Notes under the pieces: model-generated | What the model saw: only the letters and a program-made list of their open reading frames with translations | Databases searched by the model: none | What the model was told of the DNA's origin: nothing | Translations under genes and position numbers: made by a program | Part shown: positions 1 through 9,618 of the stretch, in pieces | Numbering within the stretch: the stretch's first letter is position 1 | How the letters are laid out: each line of letters begins with the position of its first letter | Source of the DNA: Aliiroseovarius sp. S1123 | GTDB lineage: Bacteria; Pseudomonadota; Alphaproteobacteria; Rhodobacterales; Rhodobacteraceae | Assembly: GCF_023015885.1 (NCBI RefSeq) | Contig: NZ_JALKBE010000001.1 | Span: forward strand, 496,001-560,000 | Direction of reading: 5' to 3' | Length of the DNA: 64,000 bases

Positions 1-74
1 ACGGTGCGGCGTTCCTTGCGCCGGTTCTTGGGGCCGTGATGTGCTCGTCCGCTGTTTACCTGCTGGTTCACTAA
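1..74 (+). CDS. C-terminal end of an unidentified hydrophobic protein (partial)
   Basis: An open frame enters from the left edge and stops at the TAA at 72-74. Only about 23 codons are visible and they encode a hydrophobic stretch ending in LLVH, consistent with a last membrane helix. It lies 88 bases upstream of ccmF on the same strand. There is too little sequence to name a family; I see nothing that identifies it as another Ccm protein. Confidence 0.4.
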   Translation, partial: GAAFLAPVLGAVMCSSAVYLLVH

Positions 75-162
75 GGCCGATCAAAACAAAAGCCCGTGAC
101 CGGGTGCCGCATCTCGCGGCAAGGGCTAGTGACCGGGGCCGACTCTCTGTACAGTCCGCCGC

Positions 163-2133
163 ATGATTACAGAGCTTGGACATTTTGCGCTGATCTTGGC
201 GCTGGGCGTGGCGGTGGTGCAAACCATCGTGCCACTGATCGGGGCACATAAGGGCTGGAACAGCTGGATGGAGATGGCCGTACCAGCGGCCACGATCCAG
301 TTCCTGTTGATCCTCACGTCTTTTCTGGCGTTGACATATGCGTTTGTGACCTCGGATTTCTCGGTCCGACTGGTCACACTGAACTCGCATTCTGCCAAGC
401 CGATGCTCTATAAAATCTCGGGTGTGTGGGGGAACCACGAAGGGTCGATCCTGCTGTGGGTTCTGATTGTTGCGGGCTTTGGTGCGACAGCCGCCTGGTT
501 TGGGCAAAACCTGCCAAAAACGTTGAAGGCACGGGTGCTTGCGGTGCAAAGCTCGATTGCGGTGGCATTCTTGGCCTTTGTCATTTTCACCTCGAATCCG
601 TTCCTGCGTCTGGCGCAACCGCCCTTTGACGGGCAGGATCTGAATCCGCTGCTACAAGACCCCGGTTTGGCCTTCCATCCACCGTTCCTGTATCTGGGCT
701 ATGTGGGCCTTTCGATGGCGTTTTCCTTCGCTGTCGCCGCCTTGATCGAAGGCCGTATTGACGCCGCGTGGGGCCGCTGGGTTCGCCCGTGGACGCTGGC
801 CGCGTGGGTCTTTCTTACCATCGGCATCGCGCTTGGTAGCTGGTGGGCCTATTACGAGCTTGGCTGGGGCGGGTTCTGGTTCTGGGACCCTGTTGAGAAT
901 GCATCCTTCATGCCATGGCTGTTCGCAGCAGCCCTGTTGCATTCGGCCATCGTGGTCGAGAAGCGTGAGAGCCTGAAAAGCTGGACCATCCTGCTGGCAA
1001 TTCTTGCGTTCGGGTTCTCGCTGATCGGGACGTTTATCGTACGCTCGGGCGTGATCACTTCGGTTCACGCATTCGCATCCGACCCCGAGCGCGGCGTGTT
1101 CATTCTGTTCATCCTGCTGTTCTTTACCGGCGGCGCGCTGACGCTGTTTGCGGCCCGCGCCGGCGCGATGGAGGCCAAGGGCGTCTTTGGCTTTGTCAGC
1201 CGTGAAAGTGCGTTGGTGGTGAACAATATCCTGTTGGCCGTGTCGTCCTTTGTGGTGTTCGTCGGCACGATCTGGCCCCTCGTGGGTGAGGCGTTCGATC
1301 GCAAGATCTCGGTCGGCGCACCGTTCTTCGAAGCTGCCTTTACACCCTTTATGGTTGTCTTGGCCTTGGTGCTGCCGATCGGCGCTATGCTGCCGTGGAA
1401 ACGGGCCAAAATTGGGCGCGCTGTGAAGCAACTGATCCCGGCTTTCGTCTTGTCCATTGCGGTTTTGGCGCTGGTCTGGGCGATGCAGACGGATAAGTCT
1501 GCACTGGGGCCGATTGGCATGTTCTTGGGCACCTGGCTGGTCGCCGGGTCCATGACGGATATTTTCAGCCGCACGGGACGTGGTGCCATCGCAGGCCGCC
1601 TGTCGCGCCTGACCCGTCTGCCGGGGGCCGACTGGGGCAAGTTTGCCGCTCATGCTGGGCTTGGGATCACCATGATGGGGATTTCCGGCCTGATGGCGTG
1701 GGAGGTCGAGGACATCCGCGTTGCCCAGATCGGTGAGACCTTCCAAGTGGCCGAGTATGATATCACGCTAGAAGCTGTCGGGCGCGAGCAGGGGCCGAAC
1801 TATATCTCGACAAAGGCCACCGTCATTGTGTCGCAGCACGATGACGGGATTGCGACCCTCTATCCCGAGAAGCGCGTCTATCCCGTGCAGGCCATGCCCA
1901 CGACCGAAGCCGCGATCTCGAACGGGTTCTGGACCGATATCTATGTGGTGATTGGCGACCCGCAAGAAGGCGGCGGCTGGGCCGTGCGCACCTTCATCAA
2001 GCCCTTCGCCAACTGGATCTGGGCGGGCTCGATCATCATGGCACTGGGAGGTGTTCTCAGCCTGTTTGACCGCCGGTTCCGCGTGGCTGCTGGTGCGGCC
2101 AAGACCCGTATGGAAGGGGTGCCTGCTGAATGA
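163..2133 (+). CDS. ccmF: Cytochrome c-type biogenesis protein CcmF (heme lyase subunit)
   Basis: This 656-residue polytopic membrane protein is the core of the CcmF/CcmH heme lyase, which takes heme from holo-CcmE and attaches it to CxxCH motifs of apocytochromes c on the periplasmic side. The tryptophan-rich signature WGGFWFWDP is seen near residues 235-243 and is preceded by WWAYYELG; many hydrophobic segments run through the protein. The length is that of the family. The stop overlaps the start of ccmH by 4 bases (ATGA), so the two are translationally coupled. The other ccm genes are not in this window. Identification is firm. Confidence 0.97.
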   Translation: MITELGHFALILALGVAVVQTIVPLIGAHKGWNSWMEMAVPAATIQFLLILTSFLALTYAFVTSDFSVRLVTLNSHSAKPMLYKISGVWGNHEGSILLWVLIVAGFGATAAWFGQNLPKTLKARVLAVQSSIAVAFLAFVIFTSNPFLRLAQPPFDGQDLNPLLQDPGLAFHPPFLYLGYVGLSMAFSFAVAALIEGRIDAAWGRWVRPWTLAAWVFLTIGIALGSWWAYYELGWGGFWFWDPVENASFMPWLFAAALLHSAIVVEKRESLKSWTILLAILAFGFSLIGTFIVRSGVITSVHAFASDPERGVFILFILLFFTGGALTLFAARAGAMEAKGVFGFVSRESALVVNNILLAVSSFVVFVGTIWPLVGEAFDRKISVGAPFFEAAFTPFMVVLALVLPIGAMLPWKRAKIGRAVKQLIPAFVLSIAVLALVWAMQTDKSALGPIGMFLGTWLVAGSMTDIFSRTGRGAIAGRLSRLTRLPGADWGKFAAHAGLGITMMGISGLMAWEVEDIRVAQIGETFQVAEYDITLEAVGREQGPNYISTKATVIVSQHDDGIATLYPEKRVYPVQAMPTTEAAISNGFWTDIYVVIGDPQEGGGWAVRTFIKPFANWIWAGSIIMALGGVLSLFDRRFRVAAGAAKTRMEGVPAE

Positions 2134-2588
2134 GACGTCTGATTGCATCACTGGCCGTGATGGGCTGCCTTGCGGCGCCTGCCTACGCTGTGAATCCCGA
2201 TGAAGTGCTGGCGGATCCAGTGCTGGAAGAGCGCGCGCGCGATATCTCGTCCGACCTGAAATGCGTGGTCTGCCGCGGCGAGAATATCGACGAAAGCAAC
2301 GCGTCCATTGCCCGAGACCTACGCCTTCTGGTGCGCGAACGGCTGGTCGAAGGCGACAGCAATGAAGAGGTTGTAGACTTCATCGTCGAACGCTATGGCG
2401 AATACGTTCTGATGAAGCCGAACCGGTCGGGCGCGAACCTGATTCTCTGGGCGACGGCGCCGGTACTGTTTCTGATCGCCGCCTTGTCGGGTGTGCTCTA
2501 TCTGCGTCGGCGCGCACAGTCGAAGGACGGGGCGGTTGCTCTGACACAGGATGAAGAGGCCCGGCTGAAAGAATTGCTGGACGAGTAA
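2130..2588 (+). CDS. ccmH: Cytochrome c-type biogenesis protein CcmH/CycL
   Basis: This 152-residue thiol-disulfide protein works with CcmF by reducing or presenting the CxxCH cysteines of apocytochrome c. It has a signal peptide of about 20 residues, the redox motif CVVC at residues 45-48 followed by RGENIDES as in the CcmH/CycL/NrfF family, and one membrane helix at about 104-125 with a short cytoplasmic tail. It lacks the TPR domain found in fused enterobacterial CcmH, so a separate CcmI is expected elsewhere. It overlaps ccmF by 4 bases. Confidence 0.96.
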   Translation: MRRLIASLAVMGCLAAPAYAVNPDEVLADPVLEERARDISSDLKCVVCRGENIDESNASIARDLRLLVRERLVEGDSNEEVVDFIVERYGEYVLMKPNRSGANLILWATAPVLFLIAALSGVLYLRRRAQSKDGAVALTQDEEARLKELLDE

Positions 2589-2682
2589 GGCCTGACCACA
2601 GGAAACTTCCACAAATGACGGGGCGTTCATATTTACCTGACCGCTTGGTCGGTTATATTGCGTGAAACTCCGGGAGGACGAC

Positions 2683-3459
2683 ATGATTTACGAAACGATC
2701 ACATTGGACATTACGGATGGCTTGGCGGTTCTAACCTTTGACCGTGCCGACGTGATGAACGCCCTGAACACCCAGATGCGGGCCGAGATTGCACATGCCG
2801 TGCAAGAGGCGGGCAAGACCGCCCGTGCGCTGGTGATCACCGGCTCGGGCCGCGCGTTCTGCTCGGGTCAGGATCTGGGCGACCGCGCTAATGCCGCCGA
2901 GGTTGATCTGGAACGCACCCTGCGCGACGAATACGAACCGCTGCTGCGCGCCATCTATGACAGCCCGATCCCGACGATCTCGGCCGTGAATGGGGCTGCT
3001 GCCGGGGCAGGGGCCAACATTGCGCTGGCCGCGGATGTGGTGATCGCATCGGAAAGCGCCTTCTTCATGCAGGCGTTCTCGCGCATTGGTCTAATCCCGG
3101 ATGCCGGTGGCACCTATTGGATGCCGCGCCAGATGGGCTTTGCCAAGGCGATGGGTGCTGCCCTGTTTGCCGAAAAGATGCCCGCGAAAGAAGCGGCTGA
3201 TCTGGGCCTGATCTGGGAATGCGTTGCAGATGATGAGTTTGCAGCCACATGGCGCAAGCGGGGCGAGCAGCTGGCGAAAGGCCCGACCCTGTCCTATCGC
3301 AACATCAAGAAAGCCATGCGTGCTTCGCTGAGCAACACGCTGGACGAACAGCTTGCGCTTGAAGCGAGCCTGCAAGGTGAGTGCGGCAAGTCGCGTGACT
3401 TCAAGGAAGGCGTCATGGCGTTCCTCGAGAAACGCGCGCCGCAATACGAAGGGCGCTAA
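2683..3459 (+). CDS. Enoyl-CoA hydratase/isomerase family protein, PaaG-like
   Basis: A crotonase-superfamily enzyme of 258 residues. The oxyanion-hole segments AFCSGQDLG (about 59-67) and NGAAAGAGANIALAAD (about 105-120) are present, and the stretch IGLIPDAGGTYWMPR resembles PaaG, the ring-1,2-epoxyphenylacetyl-CoA isomerase of phenylacetate breakdown. No other paa gene is near, so the substrate is inferred only at family level. I chose the ATG at 2683 because GGGAGG lies at 2672-2677; a GTG at 2662 would add seven residues. A strong terminator follows. Confidence 0.88.
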   Translation: MIYETITLDITDGLAVLTFDRADVMNALNTQMRAEIAHAVQEAGKTARALVITGSGRAFCSGQDLGDRANAAEVDLERTLRDEYEPLLRAIYDSPIPTISAVNGAAAGAGANIALAADVVIASESAFFMQAFSRIGLIPDAGGTYWMPRQMGFAKAMGAALFAEKMPAKEAADLGLIWECVADDEFAATWRKRGEQLAKGPTLSYRNIKKAMRASLSNTLDEQLALEASLQGECGKSRDFKEGVMAFLEKRAPQYEGR

Positions 3460-3483
3460 TCCAACACGGATCGCGACCATGAA

Positions 3484-3506
3484 GGAGCCTTCGGGCTCCT
3501 TTTTTT
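3484..3506 (+). terminator. Rho-independent terminator after the PaaG-like gene
   Basis: Stem GGAGCC / GGCTCC with a TTCG tetraloop, then seven T residues, 24 bases after the stop codon. Confidence 0.9.
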
Positions 3507-3545
3507 GTTGGCTGACTAGCGCTTGAACGCACAGCCCCCCAAACG

Positions 3546-3577
3546 AAAAAAGCCGCCCAAATTGGGCGGCTTTTCTT
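3546..3577. terminator. Bidirectional terminator downstream of gltA
   Basis: The stem GCCGCCCAA / TTGGGCGGC has an A-run on its left and a T-run on its right, so it can stop gltA transcription on the minus strand and residual plus-strand transcription. It sits between two convergent genes. Confidence 0.85.
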
Positions 3578-3591
3578 TAATTTGGTGTAGC

Positions 3592-4887
3592 TTAGCGCTT
3601 TTCGACGTCGATATAGTCGCGCTCGGTGTCGCCTAGGTACAGCTGGCGCGGACGGCCGATTTTCTGACCCGGATCGCCCAGCATCTCTTTCCACTGCGAG
3701 ATCCAGCCGACGGTGCGCGACAGCGCAAAGATCGGGGTGAACATCGAGGTCGGGAAGCCCATGGCCTCGAGGATGATGCCCGAGTAGAAGTCGACGTTCG
3801 GGTACAGCTTTTTGTCAACGAAATACGGATCTTCCAGCGCGATGCGCTCCAGTTCCTTGGCGACTTTCAGCGTTTCGTTGTCTTCGATGCCCAGAAGGCC
3901 CAGAACCTCGTCAGCGCTTTCCTTCATGACCTTCGCACGCGGGTCGAAGTTCTTGTAGACGCGGTGACCGAAGCCCATCAGGCGGAAGGGATCGTCCTTG
4001 TCCTTGGCGCGGGCCACGTATTCCGGAATGTTGTCGACCGAACCGATTTCACGCAGCATCTCCAAGCAAGCCTGGTTGGCGCCACCGTGAGCAGGGCCCC
4101 ACAGGCAGGCGATGCCAGCAGCGATACAGGCGAACGGGTTGGCGCCCGACGAACCGGCCAGACGCACGGTCGAGGTCGACGCGTTCTGCTCGTGGTCGGC
4201 GTGCAGGGTGAAAATCCGGTCCATCGCCTTCGCAAGGATCGGGTTCACTTCATACTCTTCAGCCGGAACGGCAAAACACATGCGCAGGAAGTTCGAGGCA
4301 TAGTCCAAGTCGTTCTTCGGATAGACGAACGGCTGACCAACCGAATATTTGAACGCCATCGCGCAAATGGTGGGCAGCTTGGCGATCATGCGGATCGCAG
4401 CCACTTCGCGCTGCCAAGGGTCGTTCACGTCGGTCGAGTCGTGATAGAAGGCCGACATTGCGCCGACAACACCAGTGATGATCGCCATCGGGTGTGCGTC
4501 ACGGCGGAAGCCCGAGAAGAACTTGATCATCTGCTCGTGCACCATCGTGTGACGGGTCACGCGGCTTTCGAAATCCACCAGTTCGGCTTCGCTGGGCAGT
4601 TCACCGTAGAGCAGCAGATAGCATACTTCGAGGTAATGCGATTTCTCGGCCAGTTGGTCGATCGGATAACCGCGGTAAAGCAGTTCGCCCTTGTCGCCAT
4701 CGATATAGGTGATGGTCGAATCGCAGCTAGCGGTCGACGTGAAGCCCGGGTCGTAGGTAAACACATCGCCCTGAGCATAGAGCTTGCGGATGTCGATCAC
4801 GTCCGGACCAGCGGTCGGGGAGTACATGGGAAGCTCGAGTTCTTTGTCTCCGAACGAGAGCTTTGCGGTTCCGGTTTGTTCAGCCAT
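3592..4887 (-). CDS. gltA: Citrate synthase
   Basis: A type II-like citrate synthase of 431 residues that condenses acetyl-CoA with oxaloacetate to enter the TCA cycle. Family motifs include GPAHGGANQ and [15 protein letters not shown], which carry the catalytic histidines and the arginine and aspartate near the active site. The start at 4887 (MAEQTG) is preferred over an upstream in-frame start at 4995 because GAAGGGA lies just upstream and the extra residues would overlap gltX. It lies 55 bases downstream of gltX on the same strand and probably has its own promoter. A terminator follows. Confidence 0.98.
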   Translation of the reverse strand: MAEQTGTAKLSFGDKELELPMYSPTAGPDVIDIRKLYAQGDVFTYDPGFTSTASCDSTITYIDGDKGELLYRGYPIDQLAEKSHYLEVCYLLLYGELPSEAELVDFESRVTRHTMVHEQMIKFFSGFRRDAHPMAIITGVVGAMSAFYHDSTDVNDPWQREVAAIRMIAKLPTICAMAFKYSVGQPFVYPKNDLDYASNFLRMCFAVPAEEYEVNPILAKAMDRIFTLHADHEQNASTSTVRLAGSSGANPFACIAAGIACLWGPAHGGANQACLEMLREIGSVDNIPEYVARAKDKDDPFRLMGFGHRVYKNFDPRAKVMKESADEVLGLLGIEDNETLKVAKELERIALEDPYFVDKKLYPNVDFYSGIILEAMGFPTSMFTPIFALSRTVGWISQWKEMLGDPGQKIGRPRQLYLGDTERDYIDVEKR

Positions 4888-4942
4888 GTATTTTCCCTTC
4901 GTGTTAGAAAGCGACCGCCCCGGTTGGCCGATCGCTTGTGCT

Positions 4943-6349
4943 TCAGGCGCTTGCGTCGTCCAGTCGTGCGATGGTTTCGTCACGCCCGAGAACAAGCATC
5001 ATATCAAATACGCTAGGGGTTACGGCGCGTCCGGCAAGGGCTGCGCGCAGGGGCGCGGCCAGTTTGCCAAATTTCGTGCCATGGGCCTCGGCCAATCCGT
5101 TCAGGATTCCCTCAAGCGTCTCGCGATCCCAGCTAGCATTTTGCAGCTGCGGCGTCAATTCTTTCAGTATACCACGGGATACTTCGTCGAGAGCCTTCTC
5201 GGCTTTCTCGTCCCGGTCAATAGGGCGCGAAACCGTTGCAAACCTAGCCTTTTCAAGCAGTTGCGGCAAAGTTTTGGCGCTGGTTTTCAGCACATACATG
5301 GCCGACGATACCAAATCAAATTGCTGCGACTGCAAAGAAATTTCGCCTGCGGCCTCCATATAGCCCTGCAGAGCGGCCAGAACGTCCGCATCATCCATCG
5401 CGGCCAGGTGCTGCCCAGACAGGTTATCCAGCTTTTTGAAGTCGAAGCGGGCGGGGCTTTTGCCGATGCCAGACAGGTCAAACCACTCCAGTGCCTGCGC
5501 GTCCGAGAAGAACTCGTCATCTCCGTGGCTCCAGCCCAGACGGGCCAGATAGTTGCGCATCGCCTGCGCGGGATAGCCCATCGCCTGATATTCCTCGACC
5601 CCCAGCGCGCCGTGGCGTTTGGACAGCTTCTTGCCATCAGGGCCGTGGATCAGCGGGATGTGAGCCCAAACGGGCAGATCCCAGCCCATCGCCTGATAGA
5701 CAATCGTCTGGCGCGCGGCATTGTTCAGGTGGTCGTCCCCCCGGATCACATGGGTTACGCCCATATCGTGATCATCAACAACAACGGCCAGCATGTAGGT
5801 GGGTGTGCCATCCGAACGTAAACAAATCATGTCGTCCAGCTGGTCGTTGCGGATCGTGACGTTGCCCTGCACCTCGTCATGGATCACCGTCACGCCTTCG
5901 CGCGGGGCTTTCAGGCGGATCACATAAGGCGCATCCGGGTGAGTCGCCGGGTCAGCATCGCGCCACGGGCTTTGATAGAGGGTCGAGCGTCCCTCGGCCC
6001 GCGCTTCGTCACGGAAGGTCTGAATTTCGTCCTGCGTGGCAAAGCACTTATAGGCATGGCCATTTGCCAGCATCTCGCGGGCAACTTCGGCGTGGCGGTC
6101 TGCACGGTCAAACTGGCTGACGACGTCTCCGTCATGGTCCAGACCCAGCCACGCCATGCCCTTCAGGATTGCCTCGGTTGCCTCGGGGGTCGAGCGCGCG
6201 CGGTCCGTATCTTCGATCCGCAAGAGGAATTTACCGCCGCGGCCACGAGCGTATAGCCAGTTGAACAGCGCCGTGCGGGCGCCGCCAATATGCAGATAGC
6301 CGGTGGGCGAGGGGGCGAAACGGGTGACAATCTGGGGCGTCTGAGACAT
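4943..6349 (-). CDS. gltX: Glutamyl-tRNA synthetase
   Basis: A class I aminoacyl-tRNA synthetase of 468 residues that charges tRNA-Glu, and in bacteria without GlnRS also tRNA-Gln. The HIGH-type motif is seen as [11 protein letters not shown] (residues 13-23) and the KMSKS-type loop as KKLSKRHG near 239. The length is normal for the bacterial enzyme. It precedes gltA on the minus strand; upstream and divergent lies comEC. Alphaproteobacteria often carry a second gltX; this window cannot show whether one exists. Confidence 0.97.
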   Translation of the reverse strand: MSQTPQIVTRFAPSPTGYLHIGGARTALFNWLYARGRGGKFLLRIEDTDRARSTPEATEAILKGMAWLGLDHDGDVVSQFDRADRHAEVAREMLANGHAYKCFATQDEIQTFRDEARAEGRSTLYQSPWRDADPATHPDAPYVIRLKAPREGVTVIHDEVQGNVTIRNDQLDDMICLRSDGTPTYMLAVVVDDHDMGVTHVIRGDDHLNNAARQTIVYQAMGWDLPVWAHIPLIHGPDGKKLSKRHGALGVEEYQAMGYPAQAMRNYLARLGWSHGDDEFFSDAQALEWFDLSGIGKSPARFDFKKLDNLSGQHLAAMDDADVLAALQGYMEAAGEISLQSQQFDLVSSAMYVLKTSAKTLPQLLEKARFATVSRPIDRDEKAEKALDEVSRGILKELTPQLQNASWDRETLEGILNGLAEAHGTKFGKLAAPLRAALAGRAVTPSVFDMMLVLGRDETIARLDDASA

Positions 6350-6475
6350 CGGTCATTAACCTTTTGGAAACCATGCGCGCGGTACGCAGAGGGGATAGCA
6401 TTTCAGGGGAAGCCCGAAATCAAGTTCTGTTGAGATGCTTTTAACAAAAGCAAGGTTTTGAACAAGGGTGCGGTC

Positions 6476-8518
6476 GTGAATCTCTTGTCTCGTATCGAAG
6501 AAGAACGCGGGCGGTTCCTGATCTGGGCGCCGCTTTTCTTCGGTACGGGTATCGGGTTGTACTTCGTGCCGCTGCGCGAACCGGATATCGCAACCTATAC
6601 GGCGCTGGCTGTTCTGACCTTGATCTGCGCCGGCATTGCGTGGCGCTGGCCGTGGGGGATCGGGCCGCTGGCGCGTGCGTTGATCTGTGTTGCACTTGGC
6701 TTCGGCGTTGCCGGGGCGCGTGCCCACTGGGTGGCCGGGCCGGTGCTGGATTTTCGATATTACGGCCCGATCGAGGGGCGGATCGTCGCGATGGACCGCT
6801 CGCAATCGGACGCGGTGCGCCTGACCTTGGATCAGGTGCGACTGTCGGATGTAAATCCCGCGAAAGTGCCGAACCGAGTTCGCGTGTCTTTGCATGGGAA
6901 TCAGAGCTTTCTATCCCCCGCCATTGGCCAGCGCATCGCCCTGACCGGGCACCTGTCCGGCCCCAATGGCCCGGTCGAGCCCGGCGGCTTTGATTTCCAA
7001 CGTATGGCGTGGTTTCGTGGGATCGGCGCGGTAGGCTATACGCGCAGCCCTGCGCTGCTGCTATCTTTGCCCACGGGCGAGCTGTCGCTGGCGGTCGGCC
7101 AGCTTCGTCAGACGATTGCAAACCGCGTGCGCGAGGTGTTGCCCGGTGAAAGCGGAGCCTTTGCCGCGACGATCACAACGGGCGACCGATCCTCGATGGA
7201 GCGTGCCACGATCGACGCACTGCGCGGGTCGAACCTTGCGCACCTTCTGGCGATCTCGGGCCTGCATATGGGGCTGCTGACTGGCTTTGTCTTTCAGGCC
7301 ATGCGCGTGTTGATGGGCCTGTGGCCCAGACTGACCCTGAATGTTCCGGTCAAAAAACTGGCCGCCGTGACGGCCATCGGGGCGGGGGTGTTTTATCTGG
7401 CGTTGTCCGGCGGTGCGGTGGCCACCACGCGGGCCTTCATCATGGTAACCACCATGTTCGTGGCGATCCTGTTCGATCGGCGTGCCCTGACCCTGCGGGC
7501 GGTTGCCATGGCGGCGATGATCGTTCTGATCCTGACGCCCGAAGCCCTGGTCGAGCCAGGGTTCCAGATGTCCTTTGCCGCGACCACGGCGCTTGTGGCG
7601 GTGTTTGCGTGGATTCGCGACCTGTCACGCGACGGATCCACCCGGCGTTTGCCCGGTTGGCTGAGGCCCGTGGTGACGGTGGTCATTTCCTCGGCCGTGG
7701 CGGGGCTGGCGACAGCGCCCATCGGGGCGGCGCATTTTAATCAGGTTAGCCATTACGGGCTGGCGGCGAATCTGCTGAGTGTTCCCATAATGGGTGCTGT
7801 GATCATGCCGCTTGCGGTGTTGGCCGCGTTGCTGGCAGTCGTGCGCCTTGAGGCCGTTGCTCTTTTGCTGATGGATTGGCCCATCCGCTGGATCCTGTGG
7901 GTGGCGGACACGGTGTCATCGCTGGATGGAGCCATCGGGAAAGTGCCGACGCCCCCCGGATATATCCTGCCGCTTCTCGCTGTGACGGGGATTGTCTTCG
8001 TATTGCTGCGCGGGCGGGAAAAATGGGTGGCGATAGTTCTGACAGTGGTGGCTTGCGCAGGCTGGGCAACGGTCGAGCGCCCGGCAGTTCTGATCAGCTC
8101 TTCAGGCGGATTGATCGGTGTGATGACGGATCAAGGGCGCGCCTTGTCGAAAGCGCGAGGGGAAGGGTTCTCTGCCCTTTCATGGCTGGAGAACGATGGC
8201 GATGCAGCGACGCAAAAGACTGCGTTCGAACGGGCCGGTTTCTTTGGTGAGAAAGGTCAGCAAGAGGTCGATCTGTCCAGCATGTCCATTGCGCTTCTAA
8301 CCGGGCGTGGGGCCGAAGAGCACTTGGCCGATGCCTGCGAAAACGCGGATCTTGTTGTTTTGGCTGCGTGGCGCGAGGGACCGGCGCCAGACGGGTGTAC
8401 TCTGTTGGATCGCAAGGCACTTGCCGAAACTGGTGCCGTCGCGGTGCATCTTGCGCCAGACGGCTGGTATATCGAACCGTCCCGACAAGAGGATCAGATA
8501 CGCCTTTGGACCCGCTAA
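6476..8518 (+). CDS. comEC: ComEC/Rec2 family DNA-uptake channel protein
   Basis: A large membrane protein of about 680 residues of the ComEC/Rec2 family, which forms the inner-membrane channel for single-stranded DNA during transformation. An N-terminal DUF4131-like region is followed by the competence domain, visible as the segment LAISGLHMGLLTGF and a run of hydrophobic helices to about residue 515. The C-terminus lacks the metal ligands (HxHxDH) of the metallo-beta-lactamase domain found in long ComEC proteins. I chose GTG at 6476 because AAGGG lies 8 bases upstream; a TTG at 6458 is the alternative. It diverges from gltX. Confidence 0.9.
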   Translation: MNLLSRIEEERGRFLIWAPLFFGTGIGLYFVPLREPDIATYTALAVLTLICAGIAWRWPWGIGPLARALICVALGFGVAGARAHWVAGPVLDFRYYGPIEGRIVAMDRSQSDAVRLTLDQVRLSDVNPAKVPNRVRVSLHGNQSFLSPAIGQRIALTGHLSGPNGPVEPGGFDFQRMAWFRGIGAVGYTRSPALLLSLPTGELSLAVGQLRQTIANRVREVLPGESGAFAATITTGDRSSMERATIDALRGSNLAHLLAISGLHMGLLTGFVFQAMRVLMGLWPRLTLNVPVKKLAAVTAIGAGVFYLALSGGAVATTRAFIMVTTMFVAILFDRRALTLRAVAMAAMIVLILTPEALVEPGFQMSFAATTALVAVFAWIRDLSRDGSTRRLPGWLRPVVTVVISSAVAGLATAPIGAAHFNQVSHYGLAANLLSVPIMGAVIMPLAVLAALLAVVRLEAVALLLMDWPIRWILWVADTVSSLDGAIGKVPTPPGYILPLLAVTGIVFVLLRGREKWVAIVLTVVACAGWATVERPAVLISSSGGLIGVMTDQGRALSKARGEGFSALSWLENDGDAATQKTAFERAGFFGEKGQQEVDLSSMSIALLTGRGAEEHLADACENADLVVLAAWREGPAPDGCTLLDRKALAETGAVAVHLAPDGWYIEPSRQEDQIRLWTR

Positions 8519-8579
8519 ATGGGATTGGATGTTGCCCGGCCTCTGCTTTGCCCCTAGCTTTTGCACAAAGGAGAGCGAC

Positions 8580-9542
8580 ATGGTCGAAACTGTTGGTCGG
8601 ATCACGCTTTGGGGGGTCGAGGTCTTTGTCGCCATTGCAGATGAACGCTCGATATCCATGGCTGCACGACGCTTGGGTGTCAGTCCGTCATCCGTCAGCC
8701 AGCAGCTTACCAACCTCGAAGCGGCAATGGGCGCCAGCCTCTTGGATCGTTCGGCCCGGCCTGTGTCCTTGACCGCCGCAGGGTATCTGTTTCTGAAACG
8801 CGCGCAGACCATTCTGAACGAGGCCGAACAGGCGAAGGCGGAACTGACACTGGGCGCGCTGTCCCAGTTGTCCCGCTTACGCCTTGGGATGATCGAGGAT
8901 TTCGACGCAGACGTCACCCCGCGCCTGTTGTCCGAGGTTGCCGGGCAGTTGACATCCACGCGGTTCCTGCTGGAAACCGGCGCCTCGCACCGGTTGCACG
9001 ACCAACTGGATGCGCGGGCTTTGGACGTGATCGTGGCTGCCGACACTGGAACCTCTGCGCCGTGGATGGAGGTGCATCCCCTGATGGAGGAACCCTTTGT
9101 CGCTGCTGTGCCCAAAGGACTGATCGGAGATCGTGATCCGCTTGAGGTGTTGAAAGACCTTCCGCTGGTGCAATACACGGCGCGTCACCATATGGGGCGT
9201 GTGATTTCGGACAATTTGGCGCGGCAGAACCTGAAGCTGGACAATCGGTTCGAGCTGGACAGCTATCACGCGATCATGGCGATGGTAGCGGGTGGGGCCG
9301 GGTGGACGATTATCACGCCCTTGGGGTTCCTGCGCGCCCACCGCTTCCGAGACGCCGCCGACCTAATCGAGCTGCCCTTTGCCCCGTTCACCCGCCGCAT
9401 CAATCTTGTTGCGCGCGCGGATATGCTGGGGGATTTGCCGCATGATCTGGCGGCGCAGTGCCGCACGCTTTTGGGTTCGCTGATTGTTGAGCCAGCTGTG
9501 CGGGACTATCCGTGGCTGAACGGCGCGCTGCGCGTGTTGTGA
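8580..9542 (+). CDS. LysR-family transcriptional regulator
   Basis: A 320-residue LysR-type regulator. The N-terminal winged helix-turn-helix is clear (SISMAARRLGVSPSSVSQQL, about residues 25-44, then LEAAMGASLLDR), followed by a substrate-binding-like effector domain. The ATG at 8580 has AAAGGAG at a good distance. It follows comEC by 61 bases on the same strand and converges with the DegT-type aminotransferase gene. LysR regulators usually act on a divergent neighbour, but the gene upstream is co-directional, so the target cannot be read from context. Confidence 0.92.
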   Translation: MVETVGRITLWGVEVFVAIADERSISMAARRLGVSPSSVSQQLTNLEAAMGASLLDRSARPVSLTAAGYLFLKRAQTILNEAEQAKAELTLGALSQLSRLRLGMIEDFDADVTPRLLSEVAGQLTSTRFLLETGASHRLHDQLDARALDVIVAADTGTSAPWMEVHPLMEEPFVAAVPKGLIGDRDPLEVLKDLPLVQYTARHHMGRVISDNLARQNLKLDNRFELDSYHAIMAMVAGGAGWTIITPLGFLRAHRFRDAADLIELPFAPFTRRINLVARADMLGDLPHDLAAQCRTLLGSLIVEPAVRDYPWLNGALRVL

Positions 9543-9546
9543 GGGG

Positions 9547-9563
9547 GAGGGGCGTTGCCCCTC
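9547..9563. terminator. GC-rich hairpin between convergent genes
   Basis: GAGGGGC / GCCCCTC with a three-base loop, five bases past the LysR stop. No T-run follows, so it is a transcript-end structure rather than a textbook terminator. Confidence 0.45.
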
Positions 9564-9580
9564 TGCGCTGCGCGCATTCA

Positions 9581-9606
9581 CCCCAGGATATTTGCAGCAA
9601 GAAAAT
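9581..9606 (+). repeat. Intergenic motif, first copy (CCCCAGGATATTTGCAGCAA type)
   Basis: A 26-base segment between the LysR and DegT-type genes; a recognisably similar segment occurs inverted at 19381-19414. From general familiarity, motifs of the form CCCGAGGATATTTG-CAAGA recur between genes in Rhodobacteraceae genomes. Its role is unknown to me. Confidence 0.4.
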
Positions 9607-9618
9607 GCGCAGAGCAGT

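Noticed and set aside
652-1746. 364-aa minus-strand frame across ccmF
   Set aside because: Antisense to an unmistakable CcmF and rich in Gln, Arg, His and Pro as expected for a shadow.
3964-5016. Long plus-strand open frame (350 aa) across gltA
   Set aside because: It is antisense to citrate synthase with His- and Arg-rich, low-complexity translation and no ribosome-binding site; a shadow of GC-rich codon use.
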